Assembly (NCBI GenBank): GCA_031308135.1
Contig: JAHLJT010009419.1
Coordinates: 32,330,869-32,394,868 of the forward strand
Direction: 5' to 3'
DNA length: 64,000 nucleotides
Source: Acheta domesticus
Taxonomy: Eukaryota; Arthropoda; Insecta; Orthoptera; Gryllidae
Under the pieces are notes generated by a model. That model had not been told where the DNA came from, did not search any database, and saw only the letters and a list, made by a program, of their open reading frames with translations. This document shows positions 22,276 through 35,318 of this stretch, piece by piece; position 1 is the first letter of the stretch; every line of letters begins with the position of its first letter. A program made the position numbers and the translations under genes.

Positions 22276-23865
22276 GTTTTAATCTGAGCGGAACCATTAA
22301 TTTCGCAAAGACAAAGTGTTTAAACCTAAATCTAGCCTGTTTGTGAGCCAAATTGTACAAAATTTTGACTCATAAAAATTGAATATTTTCTAAATATTGT
22401 TCGTCACTGAACAAAAAACAACAATCTGTAAGGTGTGCTACTTTCCTTCTGCACTGAAGGTATATGATAGTAAACAAATAAAACATCAATAACAATTCAT
22501 ATATAAGACAGCAATTAATAGTTTGTTCCAATTCCTTGGCGAGAGAAATAAACATTCTCTAATGGTAAATAAGTATACAAAGCACATAACAGAGAAGCGA
22601 GAGTTTATTGCTTTATCTCCTAAAGAGGTTAGGGTTTTGGTAATTATTCCATTCCTAACGATTACGGACTTGCTAGAAGTTAAAATATCCGCACGAGATA
22701 CAGAAATATATGTAATGTTGTAGTCTGCTAATACTTTTAAACCCAAACTAATTTCTAGAATAAGATAAAAAAATAACCGTATTATCGCAATATTCACATC
22801 GGACCGATACTATCGTTCGAATTGGGGTTGTAAAATGGGCGGTAAATTGCCCTTTGACAGAGGTCATATTTGCTCGAATTTTTTACTTTCGAAATTTGTA
22901 ATTTAGTGTGATGGTTCATCTCTCTGACCTTAACACACTTCCTTAATATGCTACGAGGTCAAGTGTCACAATCGTGACAGAACAATATTGTTATGGTTTG
23001 AGTACTATGTAATGAAACGGTCTCATAAACTTTTTGAAGGGTAAAAATATTGCAAAGATATGATAATGATACGAGCACATTCAAACCCACCAAACTGTGG
23101 AAACTTTATTTTCGGAATGTTATCATATTTTCCAGGATCGTAACTCACTGCAGAGATGCACCAAGAAATATTCGACATTTGATGCAAACATGTCAAAATT
23201 TCAACTCGTGCAGTGAAATGTGTAAGAGTGAAAGTGAATGGAAAGGATCAGACTAGAAGAATCTAGGAGCATCCCAGACCCAGATACCATTTTGGTATGC
23301 AAAAGATGTGTATAGTAGAAGTTTTTGAATCCCTTCTTCTGGTTGAAAACAGTGTACCCAGTCGGATATTCGTGTACATCGAAAATGAAAAACATTTTCC
23401 CAGATTTTACTATAAGAATTGGCATCCATTATTGGCCTGTATAGTTTCTATGATTGTTATTGGCGTGAATACGATGTTGAGTGTATTTTCACTCTGTCGA
23501 TAGTTTTCTGCCTAGGAAGGCGACCACGTGAACCATATCTTCAACGTGGCACCGTCCTGCTGAAGTACTTGAATCCCGAGTCATCGCACGAGACAACGCA
23601 TCATCAACTCTAACACTTAACACTTAATAGTGATAAAAGGGACTGTGATAACAACAATACTATAAGAAACTTCAAAGGCAATGTTTATTTACTGACATTA
23701 ACCATTATACTATCATGTTTATTAAGGGTACAAGGAAAATAAAAACACGTTTTCAAGCAAATAATATACACAATTTTATTATACAAACGATTTAATATTT
23801 TTAATTCAAAAAAAATTATTTAAGTGTCTTGTAATATTTTTGTTCTTTTATGTGTGAAGCTGTGA
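22276..23865. other. Unassigned AT-rich DNA
   Basis: Short frames on both strands (for example 22486-22797 minus, 23050-23256 plus) show no known domains. Confidence 0.45.
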
Positions 23866-23869
23866 GTAT

Positions 23870-24770
23870 TATTCTTCTCTTAAGCATGCTCCGTGACGTA
23901 TCCCGGTTGAGCATTCAGCAGTAGTCACCCATCATGTTATAGGTTCTCTTTGATGAATATCTTGGGGGAAATGTTCTCCTTAATTCTCGCTCATCGCGCC
24001 ACTGATTTTCAAGAAAAAAATTCAAATGTACATGCAGGAAGTGAATCTTCAAGTGCATCAAAGATCCCAAATCTTCAAAGTTCTTCATATTTGTAACAAT
24101 GATTGCAAAACCAGGGTCTTTCTTGTTTCCTAAGAAGTTCTTAAACACACTTTCAAAGGAAATCCAAGCTCTTTTTTCATAATCTATGATCGTAGTGGTA
24201 AAGTCATTTAACATAAGGCTTCTCATGCTGTTCCAACGAAAATTCCTTCCTTTATCTTCGCTTCTGAGAAGTGTGGGAATATATCACAGAGATGTTTAAA
24301 ACACCTCCCATTTCATGGCAGAGCTATAGCTAGCAGTTTCATGAGTCTTAATTTTATGTGCAGAGGTGATAGCAGTATTTTCTTTGTATCAATAAGACCT
24401 TCCCTAAAATATTCTTACTTCATGATTCTAAAGTATTTCTGGAGGGCCATTCTAATTGATCCCACTCTCGCACGGCTGTCCCGTTCACAAAGGAAACAAG
24501 GAAACGTTGTTTACCCAGATAGTTGTCCAAGAAGCATGCACAAAATCTTCAGGTCTCCTCATATCACCCAGCCGTGATTGTCGTTCTGTATTTTAGTAAG
24601 AATCAGTGAAGATTTTCGTAGATTTCTTTGAGGTAAACTGCATTCCCCATAGGTATTGAAGAAACTCGTTGCCATTGAGTAATGTTTTTTGGAGGGATGA
24701 ATTTATGAAAAGTCGCCAGTCATCCAATTCCTTTGCGCATCTATCTTGGACGTCCGTGGTTTACACTCTC
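23870..24770 (-). pseudogene. Decayed copy of a multi-copy arthropod ORF of presumed mobile origin
   Basis: Minus-strand blocks follow in order. They are DDWRLFINSS (about 24720), a WVI.GDLK.LCMLLGQLSG block (about 24520-24570), FPCFLCERDSRA (about 24470-24500), DTKKILLSPLHIKLRLMK (about 24335-24400), FPHFSEAKIKEGIFVG (about 24240-24290), FLGNKKDPG (about 24120), LGSLMHLKIHFLHVHLNFF (about 24010-24070) and YNMMGDYC (about 23920). The same order occurs in a repeated arthropod protein family I remember (GDLK, LLGQ, PCFLC, LPPLHIKLGLMK, FLHSHLDFF, ADYCW). It is usually unannotated and behaves like a transposon ORF. Stops and frameshifts are present, with a scrambled stretch at 23945-24000. The longest remaining open piece is 103 residues at 23915-24226. 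Confidence 0.65.
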
Positions 24771-25655
24771 ATCTCTTACCATAAACAGGTAAACACTGCC
24801 ATGTTGAGAGAAAACTGCAGAAATTGAATTTCCAGTTTACAGATTGCGTCAGTGAAAAGGTGCATATTGCCGCCTGGAGGAAAACTACAAATTTTATCAT
24901 CTGTCGGTAGATAGACTCACAAAACTATATGCTTAATACAGAAAGCTGCCAGTGACTTACTGCACAATTAAAGTCAATTTGTGTAAAAACTGTGCGTAAT
25001 GGAGTACATCTAGTTACATTTTCGATTTCAGCATACACAAATACATAACGGTCAGCTGAAATTGTCAAAAAAGGCTTTTTCATCGCAGGCCTATGTTATC
25101 AGCGGATCGAATCCGGGTTCCAGAGGTGGAAAGCGTATGTTTTCAGCCACATGGATTGTTTCTCATGGGGTCCCAAAACGCATGTTTGGTAATATGATGA
25201 TCGATCTCACATTACACGGATGTCACGAACATTAAAATATAGTAATATAGTAATTCCACAGTTAAATAGCTTGTCAGATTTACGGCTAAGAAAACTAGTC
25301 AGAGACCAATTGAAACGTCATGTTCAATACTAGATTTTATAAGATGTAGCGTAACAATTACTACGTGGACAGGATGTCAGAGAAAATAACATGAAACGAG
25401 TATGTCTTTATGCTCACATATTGTTACCAAGCATCACATTATTAAGTCAGAAAGAAACCTACAAATTACTAAAACCTCCCCTCTACAATAAAAACATTTT
25501 TATGCTAATATTCTAATCATTTACATTTCCGTTAAACTCATTATTTCAAATCCGGCGAAATTCAACTTATTTTTGTTTGTTAAATTGTCTATATTATATA
25601 TTCGTTGTGTATATATAATTAGTAACTTATGTACTATTAGAGAAACTCTTGAAAC
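24771..25655. other. Unassigned AT-rich DNA
   Basis: No convincing extension of the upstream pseudogene and no other feature. Confidence 0.45.
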
Positions 25656-26250
25656 ACTGCTTAAAGTCTGTTTCTAGATTTAAACAGAGGTTCGCGTTTT
25701 GGAGTCCCCCAAAATCGAAAAGATCCGTACCTCGGAAATTTTGAGTGAAATAAATAAAATATTTAACTTTTTTAATCCGTTTGTACTGGTAGTATTAGTT
25801 GGAATGAATAACATGAAATATAGGCCATAGTTATGTATTCTTGTGATTTTTCAAAAAATTACACAAATGTAATGTCTCACGTCGTTAATATTTACATTAA
25901 AGGCGTCCTTTAAGCATTATTACATTTGTGAGTACAAAGGCTTTAAATGGTTTCTTAACGAGTTTCTCGAAAACTCGGAAGTTTTTGTAGAAATTAGCTC
26001 ACAGTTGAGCATTTTCAGAAAAGCTCAAAAGGACATTTTCTAAAAACCAGTTCCAACTTTTTCTATGATAATTTGCATAACCATGTTGTAATATTCTTAA
26101 AGTGATATTTTTATTTTCTATTAAGGATTTTAGAAATTGCGGAAATGTGAGAAGATACGTATTAAAAACAATATTATATCAATATAAGTTTTACATAAAA
26201 ATAAAAAAAACATTTTGTTAATTGATTTATGATGTACACATGTTTACGAC
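25656..26250 (+). repeat. AT-rich dispersed family, partial copy
   Basis: Blocks such as TCTCACGTCGTTAATATTTA, ACATTATTACATTTGTGAGTAC.., TTTCTCGAAAACTCG and GCATTTTCAGAAAAGCTC parallel 41240-41420 in the same order. It lacks the hairpin head. Confidence 0.6.
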
Positions 26251-28688
26251 ATTTTTGATAAATGTTTATTAATCTTGAGAAACGAGTGAGATGTACATAT
26301 ATTTAAGTATTGACATAACGTGTAAAAAAGCGCTTTAATGTATACGTTTAAAAACGTCAGTTTCAGTTATATTGTAGTTTTTATCAAAATACTAAGTAAA
26401 ACGTTTACAATTAAGTGGTCAAGTAATGTGAGGTGAGAGAGAGGGGTTTGGGGCAGGTGAGCCCAAGTAAGCGGTCATTAAGGCTGCGCGTTGGAAGACA
26501 AGTAATCTTTGAATTTTTAATTGGTTTTAAGCGTGGGTGTCATTGCGAGTACCTCGTATATTCCATTTATACACTAAGACTTCGACAATCTCTTCGTCTG
26601 ACAGGCAGCTGTGTGCAATCTGTGTGTTTAATTGAGGAACATGCTCAGAACAATAATACAAGTACCGCGATGGGTCAAGTACCATGAGCAAATAAGTAAA
26701 GGCACGTAACAAAAAAGTCACCAGATATCTGACTAATTTTAGTCATTTCTAACATAAATTTAATATACTGGCACAAATTCTGTGAGTTTGTTCCTTTTCT
26801 ATCAACTTCGTTTTCGCTCCTGTCACACTTGTAAGGAAACCTTTCCGCTAATGGCGTAAATATTTTCTTGAATTACTTCCTAGTTATTATGTACTGTATT
26901 AAATTTTTGAAAGTGGCCAGGCGGAAGAGAAGGCCCAATGGTCTGAGACTTCCAACCAATAGGTTAATTTATTAAGTCTGTACGAGGTTAGGGTTGCACG
27001 AAGGTGCTCTGCAGTACCGAGAGAAGGGGTAGGTACGGGAGACCCTGATTTTTTTTTAGACGCACAAGAGAATAGAAAACTAGTACGAAAAAAACAGTGC
27101 CAATCTTTGGTAACTCTAGTTACGTTACTTGTAATGTTGCATATTATTTCACCTAATTCTTGTAGCTAAATAGATATTTTATAATATAAACAAAACAATT
27201 TTAATTAATTTTCTTAGTGTAACTTTCATGTCTTACAAGATATCATTCAATATACCAAGGATATTAATACCTTTCGTAAAGAACTACTGAGTTAAAATTA
27301 CAAATACATATTTATTTTATGTTTTATTTACCACTATTGTCGTAGTTATTACCAAAATACCGCTCATACTAAATACCACTTGCGCATTGAAAATTTCCAA
27401 TGCTGTAGTTTTACGTGTGACAAGATGGACCCATGAGAATATTCCGCCCTCTGTAAATCATTGTTTTAAAAGTAAAAATAGTTTCATCCTCAGTTCAAAA
27501 TTTTATTGGACAGCTTCTAAACTACATTAAAGCATTACGGGCCTATTGACTCGTCAATTTAATTTTACGTAGATTTCGAGGTTCAGCTCGATTCTTATCA
27601 CTCACTCATGATACGAAATGAGGGTACTCTGAAGAACTAAATCTCCAGAATTTTTTTTTAAAAAGGTTAGATAGGGTCCCTTTTGTAGAATACTGCTTAA
27701 AGAAACATATCTTGCACTGAATCCTTTGCCCCGCATATTTCCCTGAATAGCTCTGATTTGATTGTGGAATTTCCTGATGAACTAAAGCATTTAAATTCAC
27801 CGCAAATTGGAAATGATGCATGTATTTCATGGTTAAGTACACATGAAGAAAAACATTTACGTAGACAAGTATACGAAACTCACAGGTTTCACATGGTTTT
27901 AAAACAATGCGTAACACGTTCCCGAATGACCTCGCGTCCGTATTGCATAATATGTTTTTAGATAGGTACCACTAAAAGCAATTCTTTCAGGGCAAGCGCA
28001 GCGTTCTAAAAATACTTTTTTTAGCACTAGTGCGAAAAGTAAGACGATGCTCAAATGTTGAGATAAATCTGTTAATACATCGAAGTAAACAAAATAATGT
28101 CGTCTTACCACATCAGATACTAGTAACCCTAATGTGTTATTAAGTGATTTGTATAAGTGAATAAAGATAAAATTAAAGACGTCTGTCTAAAAAATAGTGA
28201 TGACACACGTGGTAATGGTGATTTTATTTTCCTCGTAGTATTGCGCCACTCGATCTACTGGTTTTGTGTCGCAACATTTCCTACTCGCAAAATAATACGT
28301 CACTTTTACCACTAGAATCTTAAATAACTGTTTTAACACGCCGTGTGCGAAATATGTTTTGCACATACTTCGTGTTGTTTCACACAAGCTTTGTAAAGTT
28401 TTTGCACATTAATAGTTAGAATAAAGGAAATCACTGTTTCACATGCGGAAAAGAAGCGCAAGAAACCGTGTTTTGTGCTTGGTGTGTTACAAAATAAATG
28501 TCTAAGGTTACTAACAAAATCAAATATTTTCGGCAGGCAGAACAGGATCAGAAGAAAGTGAATATTTGATGAGCAAAGTAAATTTCTATGTATTTACCTC
28601 GATCAAAGCAAATGAAAAGAGGCCGTTAGCAATGAATTTCATGCACTTCACACCTTACAAATTAACATTTATAAGCATGAATAAATTG
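26251..28688. other. Unassigned AT-rich DNA
   Basis: Frames at 26433-26687 and 27606-27917 have no recognisable motifs. No transposon ends were found. Confidence 0.4.
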
Positions 28689-28696
28689 ATAAGTAA

Positions 28697-29219
28697 TTAT
28701 CGACAGAGGTGATCAGGGCGTCAAATGTCCCTGCTGTGCCTCTGGTCGGAGGGTCCTAGTCTTCGAGTCCCAACGTGACAGAGACAGGATTGTCAACACT
28801 GGGGCGAATTCAGCCGCTGTCTGGAGGCGAATTCTAGCAACCTACTGCTCTGATTGATAGTTTTCCATGGTATTCTCGATAAATGCCAGGCGAATACTAG
28901 AGAAGAACCCTAACAAACGGGACATCGACCGCGCGCAATTTATCCTTCCTCTGCCTCACCCTAACCCCACCCCTTACTTACACACACGTACACTTACATA
29001 CTCTGCACTACCACACATGTTGTGAGAGCAGTCAGGAGCTTAGAGTTGGCCCGGCGGGTGGGGGATGTCTACAACAAAAACCCGCAAGCCGACGTGTACG
29101 CGCTGAATCTCGCCTTCCAGCGATGGAAGGACACCGCCATCTCACGTGATAAAAGCATTCACTACTCCAACGAGACTATTACCACAGCATTTGATGTGCT
29201 CGAAAACACGAAATATTAA
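28697..29219 (+). mobile_element. SINE family 1, near full-length, diverged
   Basis: The head and body align with 20869-21431: GTCGGAGGGTCCTAGTCTTCG, CGCTGTCTGGAGGCGAATTC, CCTAACAAACGGGACA and a GGAGCTTAGAGTTGGCCCGG block. Probable 8-bp duplication ATAAGTAA at 28689-28696 and 29220-29227. An older copy than the 20869 one. A 65-residue frame inside it is not a gene. Confidence 0.8.
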
Positions 29220-29404
29220 ATAAGTAAATATTTACATGTACATTATTTCAATTAAATTTCAACTGTTTGTAAACGTAAAAATTAATAATGTCGTGTTTAA
29301 ATAAACAATGTAAGCTCTGCGTCATATGTTCTAATTGTTCACTGCAAACACGATAAAGTATTTTCTCGCCAGAGAGTAAATGTTTAACAACTCTACCTCG
29401 GTCG

Positions 29405-29665
29405 GATATGGGGAAAGAAAAAGAAAGGGGGGAAAAGGAGAGAAAACAGAAAAAGAGAGAAAAGGAAAAAAGAGAGAAAAGGAAAAAAGAGAGAAAAGGA
29501 AAAAAGAGGGAAAAGAGGAATAAGAGAAAAAGAGAGAAAACAGAAAAAGAGAGAAAAGGAAAAAAAGAGAGAAAAGGAAAAAAGAGGGAAAAGAGGAATA
29601 AGAGAAAAAGAGAGAAAAGAGGGATAAAAGATAAAAGGAGAAAAAACAGTAAAAGATGAAAAAGA
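29405..29665. repeat. Polypurine tract (GGAAAAAAGAGAGAAAA-type)
   Basis: About 260 bp almost purely A and G on the plus strand, built of GAGAGAAAAGGAAAA units with a roughly 100-bp repeat of the pattern. Such tracts can form triplex (H-) DNA. The matching Lys/Arg/Glu-rich frame (29408-29659) and the Phe/Ser-rich minus frame are composition artefacts. Confidence 0.85.
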
Positions 29666-29689
29666 GAAAAGTAAAGAAAATGGGAAGGG

Positions 29690-29995
29690 GACTTCGAAGC
29701 ACGCGCTCCGTCGAGGGATGGCGGGGGAGTCGCGAGGGGGCGGTGCCCCTCAGCACCTTCCGCGGCGCCCGAGGGTGGAGGAAGCGGCGCATGTAAATAA
29801 GCGCCTGCTTAATTTCTCTTGGACAAACAGCCAGCCGCGTGATGTAACACCGCGACCTGACCGCCGCCGTTGCGTCACTAGCCGCCACCTGCCGCCGCAG
29901 CCTCTGCGGGTGAAAGACCGATGCTGGGGATGCTCCCGTCCCTTCCTTTATCATCCACTCTCGTCCGTTCGCCCCGAGCCCCTCTCACTTAGGCG
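29690..29995. other. CpG-rich island
   Basis: GC-rich block adjacent to the polypurine tract. It contains a forkhead-like TGTAAATAA (about 29792) and CTTAATTTC (about 29810), set between CCGCCGCCGTTGCG-type stretches. No protein domain recognised. Candidate promoter or enhancer island, by inference only. Confidence 0.4.
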
Positions 29996-32237
29996 GTAGT
30001 CGTTGATGCACTCGGTAAACCTTTCTGTACCGAATTTTACTACATTTTACATTGTCTAGTTGAGTAGACTCATTCAAAATATCTGATAAGATTTTCCCCG
30101 CGTCAATTTTTGAGGCCTGGTGGGATTATGTGAGTTACAAATTCAAGTTATTTTATGATACATCAAAAGCATAAGAATTCTTTAAACGTTAGTAATTAAA
30201 TAAATAATACTAATAATATAATTTTTAGCAGTAATAAAAGCCTTTTTAATAGGGAATAAAATCTAGATGCAAAAAGAAAGGGGGATACGATGCAAAAAGA
30301 AAATATGGGGATGAATGAAAGTAATTCATTAATATGAAGGATTTGTCATTTACTAAGAAATCTGTCAGAAAATCACAAAAAGGATGTAGCAGCAATGAAA
30401 TTGATAAATTAAAATAAAACCTAACACCTCCTCTAATTATATAAAGGAAGAAAGTCAAGTTCAGTTGTTAGTGTCACTCATTACTAGGGACGAATGAATT
30501 AAACTGAACGACTATTGTTTGTTAAAAAGCACTCCAACATGCGAGGAAGTTTTCATTCAGAACCTTACAGTTTCACTTACACCCTGTGTAAACTTTACCA
30601 CAGAGGTACCATCAAGAAATGAGAGAAACCCGTACACAGTTTGAAGGGCAAACCGACAACCTAAAATAATATTACACTTTTAAAGAGTATCGGACATCAA
30701 ATTAATACACTGGTAATTTTGTATGAGACAAGTAGTAGTTGTAAAGGCTTCGAACTTCTCTAATTTTTTGTGATATTTTACGTGATTTTGTTTCCATAGC
30801 TGTTCGTCGTTTGTTATGAAGTTACTTCTCTCTGTACCATTGCGTAATGTTAATAAACCGTTAAATGTACTGTGGTAGGTGAACCTTCTTTCTTTTGTAA
30901 GCTACAACCCTGTCAATGCGAATACAATCTTTAAATGAGGCTTTTAGGAATTACTTGTGAGATTCATGAAAATCCAAAAGATCACGACGAAAAATAATCT
31001 CAAATTCATATTTTTTTAAATCTTTCGGAATTTGTTTGCTATGTATTTTGCATATTTAATAAAATTGTAATGTGTCCACGTCTCCAGTGATAAGTCATCT
31101 GAAGAATAAGTTACTAACGCAGGATTCGAATGATGTCCTGTATAAAGATAAAAACTTTTTTTAAAATAAACTTACACAGAGGCAAGACGAATTAAATAAT
31201 ACAATGTCCATCTTACTTATGATTATTATATACTACCACTGAATGAATTGTGAAAATGTGAGGTTAATTTCTTAGGAAAAAGGCATTTGAATAATTCGCT
31301 TTCTACATTTACATGAAAATGTACAAAATAACATCTAGGGAAAGCTTAGGAATCCTCATCTAACGAAGTATGTGCTATAAGCACAAGATATCTATATGCC
31401 GATCATATAACTATATGCCGGTATCTATGTACCGATACCAATATACCGACAGTATAAGGCAGTGTATGGTGTGAAAGGGATACTGAACAGAAATTATTTC
31501 CATTAACTTAACCAATACCACAATCATATTATCGACAATCCTATCCATTTTAAAATTTATCTCGAAGTATTTATTTTATTTTAATTTAATTTATATATCA
31601 TGAAAAATCAGTTAATATTGTATGTAAGGTAAAAAAGATAAGTATAATCTAGACACCGTTTCTTGAGCTCCAGAATTCTTACAATTATGTTTCTCAGTAC
31701 ATAGTTAATTGCACGTGGTACCAACGAATAAGCATAGGATACAAAAGGTATTAGATATGTTCATCGACAAACGCACCACAGATTTGGTTTTATAGTATTG
31801 CTGATAAATAATACATCACTGCATCACTGCCGCCCTACTCTTGCCGTAACTAGTAAAACGGAAACAACAGAACGTGCGCACAGTAAAGATGCAATCCAAT
31901 ATTATTTTCCTTTATGCAGTTATTTAAACACAAGCTAAAATTAGTTTACTAAAGTTCATAGAATGTCTACCCTACACCACAGTGCAGAAACCTCTGATAC
32001 AAAGCAATATTCTTGATAAAATACGTTCACTCAACTGTCGAAATGATGCGACAGCTCTGATCTTTCCGGCTTGATGAGACCGGTTCAAACGTACGAACCG
32101 GTTGGTTCACACCGGCGATAGTGAACACTTCCTGTTGCTTTTGGGTTCTCACTTCCTGTCCGATAGCAAACGAACGAGAAACATAACCAGATGCATCTTC
32201 CCTCACCGCTTAAGAGCAATGCGGGAACACGAGCTGC
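29996..32237. other. Unassigned AT-rich DNA
   Basis: No gene or repeat family recognised. A perfect 8-bp inverted repeat ACCGGTTC/GAACCGGT with an 8-base spacer lies at 32079-32102, and a GGTATC..GATACC pair at about 31420. Confidence 0.4.
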
Positions 32238-32525
32238 GTTTCCGGAGAGACACGTTGGTTTATGTTAGCGGAAGTGTTTTTTCTCCTTGGAATACCGTTT
32301 TCTTCTTTGCACGTGCTTTTCAAAACCTACGTTAAACAAGCTGGCATCGACAAGTAACTATGGTTTGGTAGAATAAAAAGTTCCATTTTCGGAGAGACCA
32401 CGTTGGTTCATGTTGGCGAAGTTTCTTCCTTGAAAAGTTGGTTTTCTTTGTAAGTGCTTATTAAAAACTAATAAAACAAATAGACACATCTCTTATCGAC
32501 TAGTAAGTATGGCCATCGTTGAATG
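32238..32525. repeat. Old tandem duplication, about 150-bp offset
   Basis: The segment 32238-32365 aligns with 32388-32525 through shared blocks: TTCCGGAGAGACACGTTGGT against TTCGGAGAGACCACGTTGGT, then ATGTT.GCG, GT.TTCTTTG, GTGCTT and the CGAC.AGTAA.TATGG ending. Diverged, with indels. Confidence 0.6.
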
Positions 32526-34191
32526 GAAGAACGTACCGACAGAGGTACTCTATCCAGAAGTATACACTATAAGAGCAAGATGATCTGCAAACACGCAAAA
32601 GCAATGTAAAGTTATAAGTCGCTGAACATCCCAAAGAAAAAATACTTTTAAATGAGTTGAGAGAGCGAAAAAGTTTTAATAGATCGTATATTTTTTCAAA
32701 ACAACTTTTTACGCAATAAATTAATGTTAAACAAAGAAGGGCTAGGGGAAAGAAATTTCGTGTATACGCGCGTCTAGTATAAATAATTGATAAAAAGTGT
32801 ATCTTTAATTGTTATTGATTTTTTAATACAAGGCGCATCAGAAGACACGTCTCTCTAGATAATCAACCAAAAGAAAAAATCTATTTCAAAGAGGCAAATT
32901 TTGTAGCAGATACACCACAGATTGCAATATTTTGCACGTAATCACTATCAGATTTTAGACATTCGTTGGATCAACATTTGTAATTTGTAACCCTGTATCA
33001 TAGAACTCTGACACCTGAGATAGGTAACAGTGATTGACAACCACAATCAACTTTTCGTCTCTGCCACACGCGAAGTGCTGACCGGACACGAATTTCTTGG
33101 GGAGTAGAAAAAGAAAGAAATCTTGTGGGCGATATTCATACCAGACGGATGGAGCTGGGATGGATGATCGAACACCACCCAGCGGAACTGATGCTGAAGA
33201 GCTGTTGTGAGCCGAACTGTGTGTCCACGTATGATGAACAACACCCTCCTATGAGAGCGTAAGCTTCCGCGGCCACAATCAGTAGCTGCTCGGCTGTGTG
33301 GGAGACGCTGCGAGCATTTCGCTCTGTGAAAAGTGGCAGAATGGCGGTCGAAACTATCGCAGCCGTGCCTAGGACGCGGTGATTCCCGGACAGACAAGTA
33401 TCTACTAACATCCTCCTAATTTTTGAAATTTCAAATATTTTATCTGATTTCGATATTATAGAAAAGCCATACGCCCATTTCAGATCATGACCTACAATTA
33501 ACCGCTGCTGCGAATTCGCTCAGACTCATTTGTTCCTCTAGAATTATCATTTCTAAGCAGTATCTCTCCTTAAGCCAATAGCGTTTTTCAGCTACCAATC
33601 ACAAAAGTAGTCAGCTTGAACACAACATTGTACATTTAGTCTCTGAACTGTGCCTTACAACACGAAGATTCATGAAAATGTTGGTCCTGAAAGGTTTCAT
33701 ATAATAAATTGCAGTCAAGGATCGTAACTGGTTGGCTCTCTTGAGATCCACAAAAAAATGTAGACGCACTGTTCCTGAGGGTTTAAGATCGAACGCGCTG
33801 GAGAATATTCTAATTTCTTTAGAATGTTCTCTTACATAAACACATTTCTTAGAATGTTGTTTTATATAAATACGAAATCCTTTGGTGTAACATTATAATC
33901 GTCAAAATGTCGAGATAGTACATTTCTGGACCTGTTGTGTTAATCCATCTGTCTGTCCGTCCTTTCGTCACTCGCTGTTAGATCTCGTCCGGTTCTCCTT
34001 GGGTAAGTGATGCGTCATACAGTCCTCTCGGTCTGTTTGTGGAGAACAGACCATTGTTCTGAATCTGTTTTGAATGGCAGGTGGACTTGATTCATCAGGG
34101 GATCAGCATTAAGTTGAATCCTATTTTTATCCCCCAGAGTTAAAAGTCCAGTGGGGATGGAAGATGGAATGATCATGGAAATGAAGTATGA
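32526..34191. other. Unassigned DNA; mildly GC-richer patch at 33050-33410
   Basis: The patch 33047-33411 is open in two overlapping minus-strand frames (116 and 91 residues) with no motif I can recognise. No flanking repeat explains it. It could be an exon remnant or chance. Confidence 0.35.
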
Positions 34192-34192
34192 G

Positions 34193-34240
<48 letters not shown>
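34192..34240. repeat. (ATT)n microsatellite
   Basis: About 16 uninterrupted ATT/TTA units. Confidence 0.95.
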
Positions 34241-34499
34241 CATTGTTTTTCTCCGTAATCGCCTGGTTCTTATTTTACTTTGCGTCGGGTTAATAACCAA
34301 GTCATAGGTCAATTAACGTTTCGTCGCAATCTCGGTCCCAAGGTCGATTCCCGGTGGACCCAAAAAAGAAGAGTTGTAGCGTTCCCTCAAAAATCGTCTC
34401 AATTTCTGTAGTTTAGTGACGAAAGAATCTCAGAAAGGCGTGTTAGCTAGTTACGGAGAAGGAAATACGTCATGTTTGTCACGTGTTTCTCTGTCTCAC

Positions 34500-34860
34500 C
34501 AGTGAGGCACCACCTCAGCCATGACAAGCTCTAGCTCCCGACTGGTCTCTCTAGCGTAGTGCTTGTATGTGTGTGTGAGTAAGGGGGAGGATAGAGCAAG
34601 GAAGAGGGAGGAAAGATTGCGAGCGGGCCGTGGTCCAATTGTTAGGGAACTGCCTCGGCATTCGTTTGTAATTGATTGGAGAAGCACACCTACCAATCAG
34701 AGAAGTCGGACGCTAGAATTTTCCTTCATAGAGCTGCTGAATTCGACTATCTGTCCATTTAGTGTCTAATATCCTGCCACTGCTGAGATTTGAACACTAG
34801 GACCTCCCGGTTAGTGGCACTGCAGTGATATCAGTTGATGCCCTGAGTCCCTTCAACCGG
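34500..34860 (-). mobile_element. SINE family 1, 3'-truncated, copy 1 of duplicated pair
   Basis: On the minus strand this runs from the tRNA-like head (CATCAACTGATATCACTGCA, then GGAGGTCCTAGTGTTCAAAT) through the pyrimidine and (AC) segment to GGAGCTAGAGCTTGTC. The 3' module and (ATCA) tail are missing. Confidence 0.8.
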
Positions 34861-34957
34861 TCTCAGGCTTATGAAGATAAACCTGAAATATAATTCCTAA
34901 GCTTCGCTACTGGCAACTTCATGTTTGTCATGTTTGTCACGTGTTTCTCTGTCTCAC

Positions 34958-35318
34958 CAGCGAGGCACCACCTCAGCCATGACAAGCTCTAGCTCCCGAC
35001 TGGTCTCTCTAGCGTAGTGCTTGTATGTGTGTGTGAGTAAGGGGGAGGATAGAGCAAGGAAGAGGGAGGAAAGATTGCGAGCGGGCCGTGGTCCAATTGT
35101 TAGGGAACTGCCTCGGCATTCGTTTGTAATTGATTGGAGAAGCACACCTACCAATCAGAGAAGTCGGACGCTAGAATTTTCCTTCATAGAGCTGCTGAAT
35201 TCGACTATCTGTCCATTTAGTGTCTAATATCCTGCCACTGCTGAGATTTGAACACTAGGACCTCCCGGTTAGTGGCACTGCAGTGATATCAGTTGATGCC
35301 CTGAGTCCCTTCAACCGG
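34958..35318 (-). mobile_element. SINE family 1, copy 2 of duplicated pair
   Basis: Same SINE as at 34500-34860, carried along by the 458-bp duplication rather than by an independent insertion. Confidence 0.8.

Noticed and set aside
33047..33411. Two overlapping minus-strand frames of 91 and 116 residues
   Set aside because: No known motif; the two frames overlap and neither is favoured.
34305..34375. tRNA-like B-box word GGTCGATTCCC
   Set aside because: No acceptable A-box, acceptor stem or anticodon arm; at most a SINE relic with no second copy seen.
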